Source: Syntrophomonadaceae bacterium
GTDB lineage: Bacteria; Bacillota; Dethiobacteria; DTU022
DNA length: 8,017 bases
Assembly (NCBI GenBank): GCA_003553305.1
Contig: PWEB01000226.1
Location: 1 to 8,017, forward strand
Direction of reading: 5' to 3'
The position numbers were made by a program, and so were the translations under genes. This document shows, piece by piece, positions 1 through 6,331 of the stretch. Below the pieces are notes generated by a model. The model was not told the origin of the DNA. It ran no database searches and was given only the letters and a program-made list of their open reading frames with translations. How positions within the stretch are numbered: the first letter of the stretch is position 1; every line of letters begins with the position of its first letter.

Positions 1-901
1 TGACAAAAGTGCTGTACTGCTTCATCGAGCCTGAAACATCACAAAGCAGGAGAATCTGCTGCTTTGATCTTCTTTTCGGTTTATGCTTCAAATTAAAGAT
101 TGTTCCACCAAAACGCATATTGTCCCGCAAAGACCGGCGTAAATCGAGAGGCCCGCTGCGCGGTCCACTGCGTTTTCTTCGCAGAATCTGAACTGCGAGT
201 TTACGGGACAATTTTTGCATAAGCTGTTCGGCTTCCGGCAGGTCGGCAGCCTTGATAGCCTGAATATCCATTTCACTTAAAAGATTATTTTCACTGCCGG
301 ATCCAGCACCACTTCCTGCAGAAGTCCCGCCAGCGCCCTGACTACTTTCGCTCTGACCATTTTCTATTTTTTCCGGCTTATGCTGGGAACGGCAATAACG
401 CAAATGACTTTTCACCAAAGATTCTAAGATTGGTCTAAAACGAGGCTCAACATTAACCCCGCTTTCAGTCCTATGCATAAAATTCTGCAGTCGTTCACGC
501 TGTTCCTGGGGCATATTGCTATATTGAGCCAATTCTTCGGGAGTAAGCTGTAAATTTTCTCCCTTGAATTGCATTTCACTGTAAGCCTGATCTATTTTTT
601 GATCAAATTGCTTTTTTTGAGAAGCTGCTTGCTGAGCACTCTGTTGGTGGGCTACATGCGGAACAAAAAAATGATCAAATAACCGCTTAAAATAATGCTG
701 ATCCCGGTTGCTTTTTACCAAAGTGGCCTGCAGGGCTGACTTGAATTCTTCCCGGGAAGACAGATCGATTCTTTGAAGAGCTTGCATTGCATCCATCATC
801 TCCGTCGTGCTGACCGGCAGTCCTTGCTGGCGAAGCAGCCCGGCAAAAGTAGCAAGGTTTTCTTCAAAATGGTTTTCAGAAACACCTTCTTCTAACGACA
901 C
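1..901 (-). CDS. CoxE-like VWA-domain protein, C-terminus beyond the left edge
   Basis: This gene enters from position 901 and runs off the window at base 1, so only about 300 residues are visible. The N-terminal part follows the CoxE pattern (FAGLLRQQGLPVS, then AL and IDL segments, FKSALQATLV, and YFKRLFDHFFVPH). A Gly/Ser-rich linker follows at about residues 184-206, then a basic stretch (RRKRSGPRSGPLDLRRSLR). The start of the von Willebrand A domain comes last: ILLLCDVSGSM, with the metal-site DxSxS at D288, S290 and S292. CoxE-like proteins work with a MoxR/CoxD ATPase in maturing metalloenzymes, best known for molybdenum hydroxylases; that role is inferred here from family and neighbour. 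The GTG start at 899-901 overlaps the ATPase stop. An in-frame TAG lies two codons upstream of it, and GGTGAG at 910-915 serves as ribosome site, so translation is probably coupled. It was not listed as an open frame because it lacks an ATG and a stop in the window. Confidence 0.9.
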   Translation of the reverse strand, partial: MSLEEGVSENHFEENLATFAGLLRQQGLPVSTTEMMDAMQALQRIDLSSREEFKSALQATLVKSNRDQHYFKRLFDHFFVPHVAHQQSAQQAASQKKQFDQKIDQAYSEMQFKGENLQLTPEELAQYSNMPQEQRERLQNFMHRTESGVNVEPRFRPILESLVKSHLRYCRSQHKPEKIENGQSESSQGAGGTSAGSGAGSGSENNLLSEMDIQAIKAADLPEAEQLMQKLSRKLAVQILRRKRSGPRSGPLDLRRSLRDNMRFGGTIFNLKHKPKRRSKQQILLLCDVSGSMKQYSTFV

Positions 902-1812
902 TGGCTAAACTCACCACCATATCCACTTTGTTTTAGCATCCGGTCTACCCCTTCTGAACCGATTTCCTGTTGGAAAAGTTCCTGGTCCGCATGTGTTTTC
1001 AAAATCAGGTTCAGGGTATCACTGACCATTTTACCGTCCAGACGATTACGTTTCAAAGAAACCAGTGCCCTGGCCCAGTCCAAAGTTTCAGCTATCGAGG
1101 GTTTTTTTCGCAGATCATTATTCTGGCGCAGCTGGGCTACAACCCGGGCAGTTTCCCAGGCCAGGCGCTCAGCGATTTGCGGCACCTTCGCTTTGATAAT
1201 TTGCACTTCCTGTTCAAGATCCGGAAAATCAAGATAAAGATACAAACAACGCCTTTTTAAGCCGTCAGACAGCTCACGTTCATTATTGCTGGTCAGGACA
1301 ACAACCGGAATATTCTTAGCCCCGATCGTGCCCAGCTCAGGGATAGACACCTGGAAATCAGAGAGTATTTCAAAGAGAAAAGCTTCAAATTCAGGATCAC
1401 ATTTATCCACTTCGTCAATTAACAAAACCGGTCTTTTTTCGGCCTGTATTGCTTTAAGCAAAGGCCTTTCCATCAAGTATTGAGAAGAGAAGAGGTCCTC
1501 TTCACTTACTTGTTCTGCTTCCAGATTGCGATTCATCTGAATACGCAACAGCTGACGCTGATAATTCCATTCATAAAGCGCTTTTGCCTCATCTAAGCCT
1601 TCATAACATTGCAGACGGATCAGATCCGTGTCAAGGATTTCAGCCAAGACCTTACCCATTTCTGTTTTTCCAACCCCTGGCGCACCTTCAATGAGAAGTG
1701 GCTTTTTAAGATCCATGGTCAGGAACACAGTCAGGGCAGTGCTCTCTTCACAGATATAACCAACATTATTAAAACCTTTTTTTAATTCGGGTAGTGTTAT
1801 AATTACATTCAT
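892..1812 (-). CDS. MoxR/CoxD-like AAA+ ATPase
   Basis: A 306-residue AAA+ ATPase of the MoxR group, nearest in pattern to CoxD. Visible are Walker A GAPGVGKT (43-50), Walker B VLLIDEVD (129-136, with D133/E134), sensor 1 LTSNN (173-177), an arginine-finger region LKRRC (185-189), and a C-terminal lid with KPSIAETLDWARAL (237-250). MoxR ATPases use ATP hydrolysis to remodel or activate metal-containing enzymes together with a VWA partner; that partner is encoded directly downstream and overlaps it by 10 bases. The substrate enzyme is not in the window. The start is the only ATG after an in-frame TAA at 1822-1824. Its AAGGA sequence ends only 2 bases before the ATG, which is unusually close, so initiation may be weak or start slightly further in. 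It is a soluble cytoplasmic protein with no membrane segment. The ATPase fold is certain; the molybdoenzyme link is an inference. Confidence 0.93.
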   Translation of the reverse strand: MNVIITLPELKKGFNNVGYICEESTALTVFLTMDLKKPLLIEGAPGVGKTEMGKVLAEILDTDLIRLQCYEGLDEAKALYEWNYQRQLLRIQMNRNLEAEQVSEEDLFSSQYLMERPLLKAIQAEKRPVLLIDEVDKCDPEFEAFLFEILSDFQVSIPELGTIGAKNIPVVVLTSNNERELSDGLKRRCLYLYLDFPDLEQEVQIIKAKVPQIAERLAWETARVVAQLRQNNDLRKKPSIAETLDWARALVSLKRNRLDGKMVSDTLNLILKTHADQELFQQEIGSEGVDRMLKQSGYGGEFSQCR

Positions 1813-1871
1813 CTTCCTTATTTACAGATTTGCTTAAGCTTTTTCAAGCAGACAGCATATATTCAATATTA

Positions 1872-1900
1872 ATGATACTACAATTGTCGAGTTCGGGCAA
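1872..1900 (-). promoter_or_regulatory. Candidate sigma-A promoter for the MoxR/VWA pair
   Basis: Read on the minus strand, TTGCCC (1895-1900) and TATCAT (1872-1877) are separated by exactly 17 bases. They match the consensus at 4 of 6 and 5 of 6 positions. Transcription would begin near 1865, leaving a leader of about 50 bases before the ATPase start. No other hexamer pair with good spacing was seen between 1813 and 1930. Confidence 0.4.
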
Positions 1901-1946
1901 ACTTAGCAAATTCAAAAGCATATCGCCTGAAAGTATCAGCAAATAG

Positions 1947-2224
1947 TTCGGCATACCTATTTTAGGAGAAATTATTGAGCCGAAAAAGCTTGAAAGCAGA
2001 GATAGTGTTTGGTTTGATGAGGGGCAACAGCTGTTGCCTTAGTTAATTGCACTAACCTGGAAGGAATCAACCAGCTGCGAGAGCTAATTGAAGGCTTGAT
2101 AAAAATAATTATCGAAGTGCTTCTGCCTCAAACGTTTCCATCAAAGGTGGCGGGGCCCTGCCTGCCTGACCAGGCCTCTTTTGAGGAGTTAAGTTATATA
2201 CCCTGCTGCGGTCACTCAAAATAG
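1947..2224 (+). pseudogene. Possible decayed coding fragment, unrecognised
   Basis: The 445-base gap between the ATPase and the M20 gene has no intact gene, but plus-strand translation gives protein-like text in two adjoining frames. The first frame runs 1947-2042 (FGIPILGEIIEPKKLESRD, then VWFDEGQQLLP) and begins right after an in-frame TAG. The second frame is open from 2021 to 2224 (ALVNCTNLEGINQLRELIEG, then LIKIIIEVLLP). Joining them needs one frameshift near 2036. The second part has the look of the C-terminal end of a P-loop GTPase-type domain (an EGI-x2-LRELI pattern), but this is only a resemblance. There is no start codon with a ribosome site. It may be a gene remnant or chance; the family is not recognised. 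Confidence 0.25.
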
Positions 2225-2243
2225 GCCCTGCAGGGTATATAAC
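2193..2243. repeat. Perfect 14-bp inverted repeat with 23-base loop
   Basis: GTTATATACCCTGC at 2193-2206 is mirrored exactly by GCAGGGTATATAAC at 2230-2243. The repeat lies 15 bases beyond the stop of the M20 gene, so on the minus strand it could form a hairpin at the end of that transcript. No T-run follows on either strand, so a classical intrinsic terminator is not supported. A smaller inverted repeat, GCCTG-AC-CAGGC, lies at 2164-2175, and CCTC-TTTT-GAGG lies nearby at 2175-2186. An RNA-stabilising hairpin or a protein-binding site are the alternatives. Confidence 0.6.
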
Positions 2244-2257
2244 ATTTATCATAGCAC

Positions 2258-3433
2258 CTAACGGTTTTCGGGTATTTCAAAATCCTTCCTGATTCGCTCG
2301 GCAATCCAGGGTTCATTGAACAATTTTAAACTGGCCAGGCTTAATATTTTTGCACCGCTGTGAATCACCCGGTGAGCAGGTTCCCCTTTGACAAATTCAG
2401 CAAACTCCCGGGTATGCAAACTTGCACCGGTATCAGTAATTGCCAGGCGGGGGTGAAGGGTAGGGCAACAATAGCTTGTGTTGCCAATATCTGAGGACCC
2501 GGATCCATATTCTTCTCTATTATCAGGTAAACCGAACTCCAGGAAGCAATCAGCAATCAGGTCATCGCCGGCTTTATTGGGTTTGAGATCAGATAAAGTT
2601 GGACATAATTTATTAATTTTAACTTCCGTTTGGGTGGCCAGGGCACTACCCTTTGCACAGTCTATGACGTTTGCTTTTATTTTGTCCAAATAATCTCTTT
2701 CTTTTGACCTGATAAAGAAGTGTGCTACAGCTTTTTCAGGCACTATATTGCAAACCTCGCCACCCTCGGCAATAATACCGTGAATTCTCACATCATCTTT
2801 AACATGCTGGCGAAGCATGTCAACAGCATGAAACATCAGCTGAACACCATTAAGCGCATTTCTGCCATCCCAGGGGGCAGCAGCTGCATGAGATGCTTTT
2901 CCTGCAAAGCTAAATTCCAATCCATCCAGGGCCAGGAACCTGGAATTAACCCTGTTTCTGCTATCCAGGTGAATCATCATTGCCAGATCATAATCATCAA
3001 AAATGCCTTGTTCAGCCATAATAACTTTCCCCCCGTCTGATTCTTCGTCAGGGGTTCCAATGATATCCAATCGTCCTCCCACAGCTTCGACGACTTTCGA
3101 AAAAGCAAGACCGGCCAGAAGACTTATGCTGCCGCTAACATTATGACCACAGGCGTGACCGACCCCGGGAAGGGCATCGTATTCCACGAGGAGCGCTATC
3201 TTTTTATCACCTTCACCCTCTATGCTGGCCTTGAATGCCGTCGGCAAACCGGCAAAGGGCTTTTCAACCTGCAAACCATGACTGGCTAACAAGTCTGCTA
3301 TAGCTTTTGAAGAATTGTACTCCTCCCCTCCTAATTCCGGATAATCCGCAAGTTGATCGTTTAATTTATTTACTTCCGGGGCTAAATTCTCAATCTCGGT
3401 AATCAGGCGTTCCTTAAACTGGTCATATTGCAA
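2258..3433 (-). CDS. M20-family metallo-amidohydrolase (M20D / PM20D2-like)
   Basis: A 391-residue zinc/manganese peptidase-amidohydrolase of the M20 family, close in pattern to AbgB and PM20D2-type enzymes that cleave N-acyl amino acids or dipeptide amides. Visible metal-site residues are C95 and H97 in HACGHN (93-98), E130/E131 in PDEE (128-131), H155 in MMIHLD, and H340 in SLHTREF. The lid/dimerisation domain spans about residues 172-287 and carries the family signature GKASHAAAAPWDGRNA (178-193). SGSSDIGN follows at 311-318. Length is normal for the family, and there is no signal peptide, so it is cytoplasmic. The start chosen is TTG at 3431-3433, because GGGAGG (3444-3449) lies 10 bases upstream of it but only 1 base from the alternative ATG at 3440-3442. 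The gene is divergent from the ATP-grasp/FGase fusion, suggesting related substrates. The actual substrate cannot be read from the sequence. Confidence 0.92.
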   Translation of the reverse strand: MQYDQFKERLITEIENLAPEVNKLNDQLADYPELGGEEYNSSKAIADLLASHGLQVEKPFAGLPTAFKASIEGEGDKKIALLVEYDALPGVGHACGHNVSGSISLLAGLAFSKVVEAVGGRLDIIGTPDEESDGGKVIMAEQGIFDDYDLAMMIHLDSRNRVNSRFLALDGLEFSFAGKASHAAAAPWDGRNALNGVQLMFHAVDMLRQHVKDDVRIHGIIAEGGEVCNIVPEKAVAHFFIRSKERDYLDKIKANVIDCAKGSALATQTEVKINKLCPTLSDLKPNKAGDDLIADCFLEFGLPDNREEYGSGSSDIGNTSYCCPTLHPRLAITDTGASLHTREFAEFVKGEPAHRVIHSGAKILSLASLKLFNEPWIAERIRKDFEIPENR

Positions 3434-3443
3434 ATATATCATG

Positions 3444-3449
3444 CCTCCC
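3444..3449 (-). promoter_or_regulatory. Ribosome binding site of the M20 gene, deciding its start
   Basis: GGGAGG on the minus strand is the only strong ribosome site in front of the M20 gene. The ATG at 3440-3442 is a single base away, too close for normal initiation, while the in-frame TTG at 3431-3433 has a 10-base gap. This favours a 391-residue protein over the 394-residue version. Confidence 0.6.
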
Positions 3450-3473
3450 GTGTCAACTAATAGAATAATCCTA

Positions 3474-3537
3474 CCAGGGGCAACGGATCACTTACATAAT
3501 AATCTTGCCCTGGACCACAAGACCAGGCCGGTGATCC
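3474..3537 (-). promoter_or_regulatory. Structured leader of the M20 gene, possible attenuator or riboswitch-like element
   Basis: In minus-strand RNA order, GGATCAC (3537-3531) pairs with GTGATCC (3491-3485) and encloses a small hairpin, CCTGG (3527-3523) with CCAGG (3513-3509). A rival pairing is possible: CCAGGGCA (3513-3506) with TGCCCCTGG (3482-3474), with one bulged base. The rival would break both helices of the first structure. Both options lie in the untranslated leader, ending 25 bases before the ribosome site. Mutually exclusive helices of this kind are typical of RNA switches, but no known riboswitch class is recognised. A DNA operator in the divergent spacer is the alternative. 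Confidence 0.35.
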
Positions 3538-3586
3538 CTCCCCCCAGTCTACTACCATACTTATCGACTGGTTAAAGAACTATTTA

Positions 3587-3595
3587 ATTATATCA
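3587..3595 (-). promoter_or_regulatory. Candidate extended -10 promoter for the M20 gene
   Basis: On the minus strand TGATATAAT gives a perfect TATAAT (3587-3592) preceded by the TG of an extended -10 element (3594-3595). The -35 region at 17-base spacing (TTTTAA) is poor, which an extended -10 can offset. Transcription would start near 3580, so the M20 message would carry a leader of about 140 bases that includes the structured region. Confidence 0.4.
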
Positions 3596-3663
3596 ACAAT
3601 CGCAGATTTTTAAAAGAACCCGCGATCACTCATTTAAAATCCAACCTAAATAGCAACATACAA

Positions 3664-3693
3664 TTGACAAAACCAAAAGAAAATAGCTATAAT
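3664..3693 (+). promoter_or_regulatory. Consensus sigma-A promoter for the ATP-grasp/FGase gene
   Basis: TTGACA at 3664-3669 and TATAAT at 3688-3693 are both exact consensus hexamers, with an 18-base spacer. Transcription should start near 3700. That leaves only about 19 bases before the ATG at 3720, with no ribosome site in front of it, but a normal 52-base leader before the TTG at 3753. Confidence 0.85.
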
Positions 3694-3738
3694 TGCTTAG
3701 GCTGTAATATCAAGCTTTAATGCTTAAGATCTGGCAAC

Positions 3739-3744
3739 AGGAGG
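3739..3744 (+). promoter_or_regulatory. Ribosome binding site deciding a TTG start
   Basis: A perfect AGGAGG lies 8 bases upstream of the in-frame TTG at 3753-3755. It falls inside the longer reading frame that begins with ATG at 3720, which has no ribosome site of its own. This places the true protein start at 3753. Confidence 0.75.
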
Positions 3745-3752
3745 CTTTACAA

Positions 3753-5729
3753 TTGGAGAAGAATCAACGCTTGCTTAACATTGCCTTTGAAAGTGAACGG
3801 CTTAGCTACTCTAACCTCGAAGTCGATCTGTATAATACCGGGATAAATCAAATATTGAGTGTTTCAGCGGCACGCGGGCATTCAATTTATCATTTTAGTA
3901 TGCAGGATCTCTTCTTTCATGAGGGCGAAGCTTACGCAAAAGTCTCTGTCCTTGAGTTGCCTACCAGCTGGCAAACCGATCCGTTAGAGTGCTATATTAT
4001 GCTCAGGAAAATTGATGAACGCCCGATACCACTAAGTGATCTTGACCTGTGCTTTTTCCGCGCAGACGATGTCAGACACTCCGGGACACCCAACCTTGAC
4101 ATCATTCGCACCATCGAGGATCACGGCATCCTCATGGAAAGTGTTACTGCTACTCTTTCCCCTACTGATAAATATGAGCTCGTTAAGCGGGCCCCCTTCC
4201 TCCCACAGCCATTAACCTATCCTGCAAATTCTCTCGCTGAGGCAATGGAGGCTTTGCAAAAATTACCCAACCGGGACGGTTACTTTGTTTTAAAAGACAG
4301 ATTTGGCTACGGGTGCGGCCATGGGGTACACCGGATTGAATTTGCAGATCCGGAAATCGCCGAGGTGATAAATATGTATCTTAGTACATACGATCAAATT
4401 CTCCTGCAGGAATTTTGCCCGGAAGTAAACCAGGGCGACATAGTTGTGACTTTTTTTGACGGCGATATTATAGATAGCATGCACCGGGAATCAGCGCTTG
4501 GCGAATGGAAAACCAATTATAGTTTAGGGGCCACTCAACTGCCTCACACCATAACCCCTGAACAGGAGCAAATTGCCAGGAAAGCTCAGAGTTTTTTTCC
4601 TGAAATTCGACTTTTATCAGTAGATATGCTGCCATCCGGAAAGGTAATTGAATTAAATGCCTTTCCAGGAGGAAAAGGACTGCTCGAGTTGTATGGAATA
4701 TCCCTCGGCACTATGGTAATGGACCGGTTGGAACGTGAACTACTAGGCATGCCAAAAGCTGTTATGCCAGGGGTTATAGACATTGCAACTCACCCCTCGA
4801 CTAGATGGGATGATGTCAATTATCATTATCAGGCGCACTCGGAAGCAGTGAAAGTGTTTGATGTTTTTAGCGATGAAAAGTACACCCTGCCTACAAGGGA
4901 TTTAATTGAATTTCGACCTTACAGTCCTGATTTTATTCTATCTATTCCTCATTCCGGGGTTTTATTACCAACGCAGTATCAGGACAATTTTACACTTGAT
5001 TCTAAATCCCTTTTGGAAATAGATCTTTTTAGTGATATCCTTTTTGGAGCCATAGGAGGGCTCCAAATAATTTCCAGGCTTGCTCCATTTTTTGTGGATA
5101 TGAACCGGGACAGAAATGGCTCAGATTGCAAAGATCTTCCCAGGCACCTTACAAATCCCCCAACAGAGTACTACAACATTAAAGATGAGCTGATGCTGGA
5201 GAATTCATATGCACCATCAGAGGAAGAAAGAATCTTGGAATATTATGATCTTTACCACGGCATCCTAAGCACTCTGATTGAGAATCTCAAACGTGAGCAG
5301 GGCTATGCCCTTGTAATCGATGCGCATTCAATGACTTCGGTAGGGTTGGGCAGGGTTCATGACAAAGGTGAGGAGCGGGACAATATTGTAGTAGGCACTC
5401 TGGATGACACTTCAGCCCATCCGGAAATAATTTCGGCCTTTGTAAACTCTCTAAGGCAAGGCATCAAGCCGTACGGGCTGGGATTGACTTTTGCCAAGAA
5501 TGACCCTTATTCAGGGGGCTTTATCACGCGAATCCACAGCGATCCGGACAACGATGTTCATGTCATTCAGGTTGAGGTAACCATGGATACTTATATGTAT
5601 GAACCTGTCGATGAAGATAAATCGAAGCGATATGCTCTAAAACAGTCCCGCTTGCATATTGCTCAAGACTTCTTACGCCATGCAGCAATTGCTGCCAATG
5701 ATGCAGCCAAAAAAATCTACTCACGATAA
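3753..5729 (+). CDS. Fusion of a GshB-like ATP-grasp ligase and an N-formylglutamate amidohydrolase (FGase) domain
   Basis: A 658-residue two-domain protein, numbered from the TTG start. Residues about 1-335 resemble glutathione synthetase-type ATP-grasp ligases. They show LCFFRADD (99-106), VLKDRFGYGCGHGV with nucleotide-binding K181 (179-192), LLQEF (217-221), GDIVVTFFDGD (228-238), R245, and the magnesium-binding segment LSVDMLPSGKVIELNAFPGG with D291, E300 and N302 (288-307). Such ligases join a carboxylate to an amine using ATP. Residues about 385-640 are an FGase (HutG-type) zinc hydrolase: SIPHSG with likely ligand H400, DLFSD (424-428), VDMNRDR (448-454), IDAHSM with H525 (522-527), YSGGFITR (586-593), and QVEV with YMYE (606-617). 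FGase enzymes release formate from N-formylglutamate. The pairing of amide-forming and amide-cleaving domains is unusual, and the substrate is unknown. No signal peptide or membrane segment is seen, so it should be cytoplasmic. The M20 hydrolase gene is divergent. Confidence 0.88.
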   Translation: MEKNQRLLNIAFESERLSYSNLEVDLYNTGINQILSVSAARGHSIYHFSMQDLFFHEGEAYAKVSVLELPTSWQTDPLECYIMLRKIDERPIPLSDLDLCFFRADDVRHSGTPNLDIIRTIEDHGILMESVTATLSPTDKYELVKRAPFLPQPLTYPANSLAEAMEALQKLPNRDGYFVLKDRFGYGCGHGVHRIEFADPEIAEVINMYLSTYDQILLQEFCPEVNQGDIVVTFFDGDIIDSMHRESALGEWKTNYSLGATQLPHTITPEQEQIARKAQSFFPEIRLLSVDMLPSGKVIELNAFPGGKGLLELYGISLGTMVMDRLERELLGMPKAVMPGVIDIATHPSTRWDDVNYHYQAHSEAVKVFDVFSDEKYTLPTRDLIEFRPYSPDFILSIPHSGVLLPTQYQDNFTLDSKSLLEIDLFSDILFGAIGGLQIISRLAPFFVDMNRDRNGSDCKDLPRHLTNPPTEYYNIKDELMLENSYAPSEEERILEYYDLYHGILSTLIENLKREQGYALVIDAHSMTSVGLGRVHDKGEERDNIVVGTLDDTSAHPEIISAFVNSLRQGIKPYGLGLTFAKNDPYSGGFITRIHSDPDNDVHVIQVEVTMDTYMYEPVDEDKSKRYALKQSRLHIAQDFLRHAAIAANDAAKKIYSR

Positions 5730-5760
5730 TGAAGAGAATAAAGCTATCTTTGCAAAAGAC

Positions 5761-5840
5761 CTAAGCTTAGCCATAAGGGTTTTTCGTAAAGTCGACGAAA
5801 AGGCTTGAACAAAATGAGCTTCAGTGGACATGACTATGTC
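5761..5840. other. Cluster of short palindromes upstream of the MoaE-like gene
   Basis: The 143-base gap between the fusion gene and the MoaE-like gene holds three small symmetric elements. They are a perfect 10-bp palindrome CTAAGCTTAG (5761-5770), a 7-bp stem TTTTCGT/ACGAAAA with a 7-base loop (5781-5801), and GACAT-GACT-ATGTC (5827-5840). None is followed by a T-run and none resembles a molybdenum-cofactor riboswitch. No convincing promoter is visible, so the MoaE-like gene may be transcribed from the fusion-gene promoter. Confidence 0.3.
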
Positions 5841-5853
5841 AAAGACTTTAATC

Positions 5854-5859
5854 AGGAGG
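5854..5859 (+). promoter_or_regulatory. Distant ribosome binding site of the MoaE-like gene
   Basis: A perfect AGGAGG precedes the MoaE-like ATG at 5873 by 13 bases, longer than usual. An in-frame TAA at 5864-5866 rules out any upstream start, so the ATG stands. The wide gap may lower its translation. Confidence 0.6.
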
Positions 5860-5872
5860 AACATAACAAACT

Positions 5873-6283
5873 ATGGGTAAAGAAATACATAAAAAAACCC
5901 CTCCATCCATTGATGTATGGCTCAAGGAAGCCAAAGCGGATCGGGTTGCTTCAAGGGTAGGGATGTTTTTGGTTCATAATGGTGTTGTACGCAAAACACC
6001 TAAAGCAAGGGTTCGCCTGGGGCATGATGATGGTTCGCTGGTAACGAGAATGGAATTTTCTTATGATGCATTGAAAGTTGATGAGGCGATTACAGAAACT
6101 CAAAAGATGGATGGCATATTCTATATTAAGACGTGGCTTAATGAAGGTCAGCTGGAAGTTGGGGATGACATCATGTATGTCCTCATCGGCGGCGACATTA
6201 GACCCCATGTCGTAGATGCTCTTCAGTACCTGGTTGAAAAAATCAAAACCGAATGTGTTACGGAAATAGAGCAAAAAGAATAG
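5873..6283 (+). CDS. MoaE-like molybdopterin synthase large-subunit family protein
   Basis: A 136-residue protein with the MoaE fold signature. It shows VGMFLVHNGVVRKTPKARV (29-47, where MoaE has its GAVR segment), a central MEFSYDALKVDEAITE (60-75), and GDDIMYVLIGGDIRPHVVDAL followed by QYLVEKIKTE (97-127). MoaE transfers sulphur from MoaD thiocarboxylate to precursor Z, forming molybdopterin in the cytoplasm. By hand alignment, K125 matches the first catalytic lysine of Escherichia coli MoaE (K119). The second (K126 in E. coli) falls on isoleucine 132, and the usual P-x-W-K/R motif is replaced by VTEIE. The protein may therefore be a divergent or specialised MoaE rather than a standard enzyme. 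No MoaD is adjacent. A CoxD/CoxE-like pair elsewhere in the window fits a molybdoenzyme context. Family membership is fairly sure; activity is not. Confidence 0.8.
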   Translation: MGKEIHKKTPPSIDVWLKEAKADRVASRVGMFLVHNGVVRKTPKARVRLGHDDGSLVTRMEFSYDALKVDEAITETQKMDGIFYIKTWLNEGQLEVGDDIMYVLIGGDIRPHVVDALQYLVEKIKTECVTEIEQKE

Positions 6284-6331
6284 TTTATGCAGGACTTCCT
6301 GAGTTGTCAACGCAAATTATAAACAAAGAAA

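Noticed and set aside
970..1483. Plus-strand open frames inside the ATPase gene
   Set aside because: They are antisense to a well-supported AAA+ ATPase with all motifs in place, and their translations show no protein features.
2193..2243. Insertion-sequence terminal repeats
   Set aside because: The arms enclose only 23 bases with no transposase, and no flanking target duplication is seen.
2365..3040. Open frames on both strands inside the M20 gene
   Set aside because: They are shadows of the M20 gene, whose metal-site motifs are intact.
3451..3456. TTGACA on the minus strand just before the M20 ribosome site
   Set aside because: No -10 element follows at 16-18 bases, and transcription from it would begin inside the coding sequence.
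3443..3752. T-box or tRNA-like element in the divergent spacer
   Set aside because: No T-box consensus or specifier stem, no tRNA cloverleaf and no terminator with a T-run could be found there. Only the rival helices described are supported.
5814..5960. 48-codon plus-strand frame (MSFSGHDYVKDF...) overlapping the MoaE-like start
   Set aside because: It has no ribosome site, overlaps the MoaE-like gene in another frame, and its second half is plainly a shifted reading of that gene.
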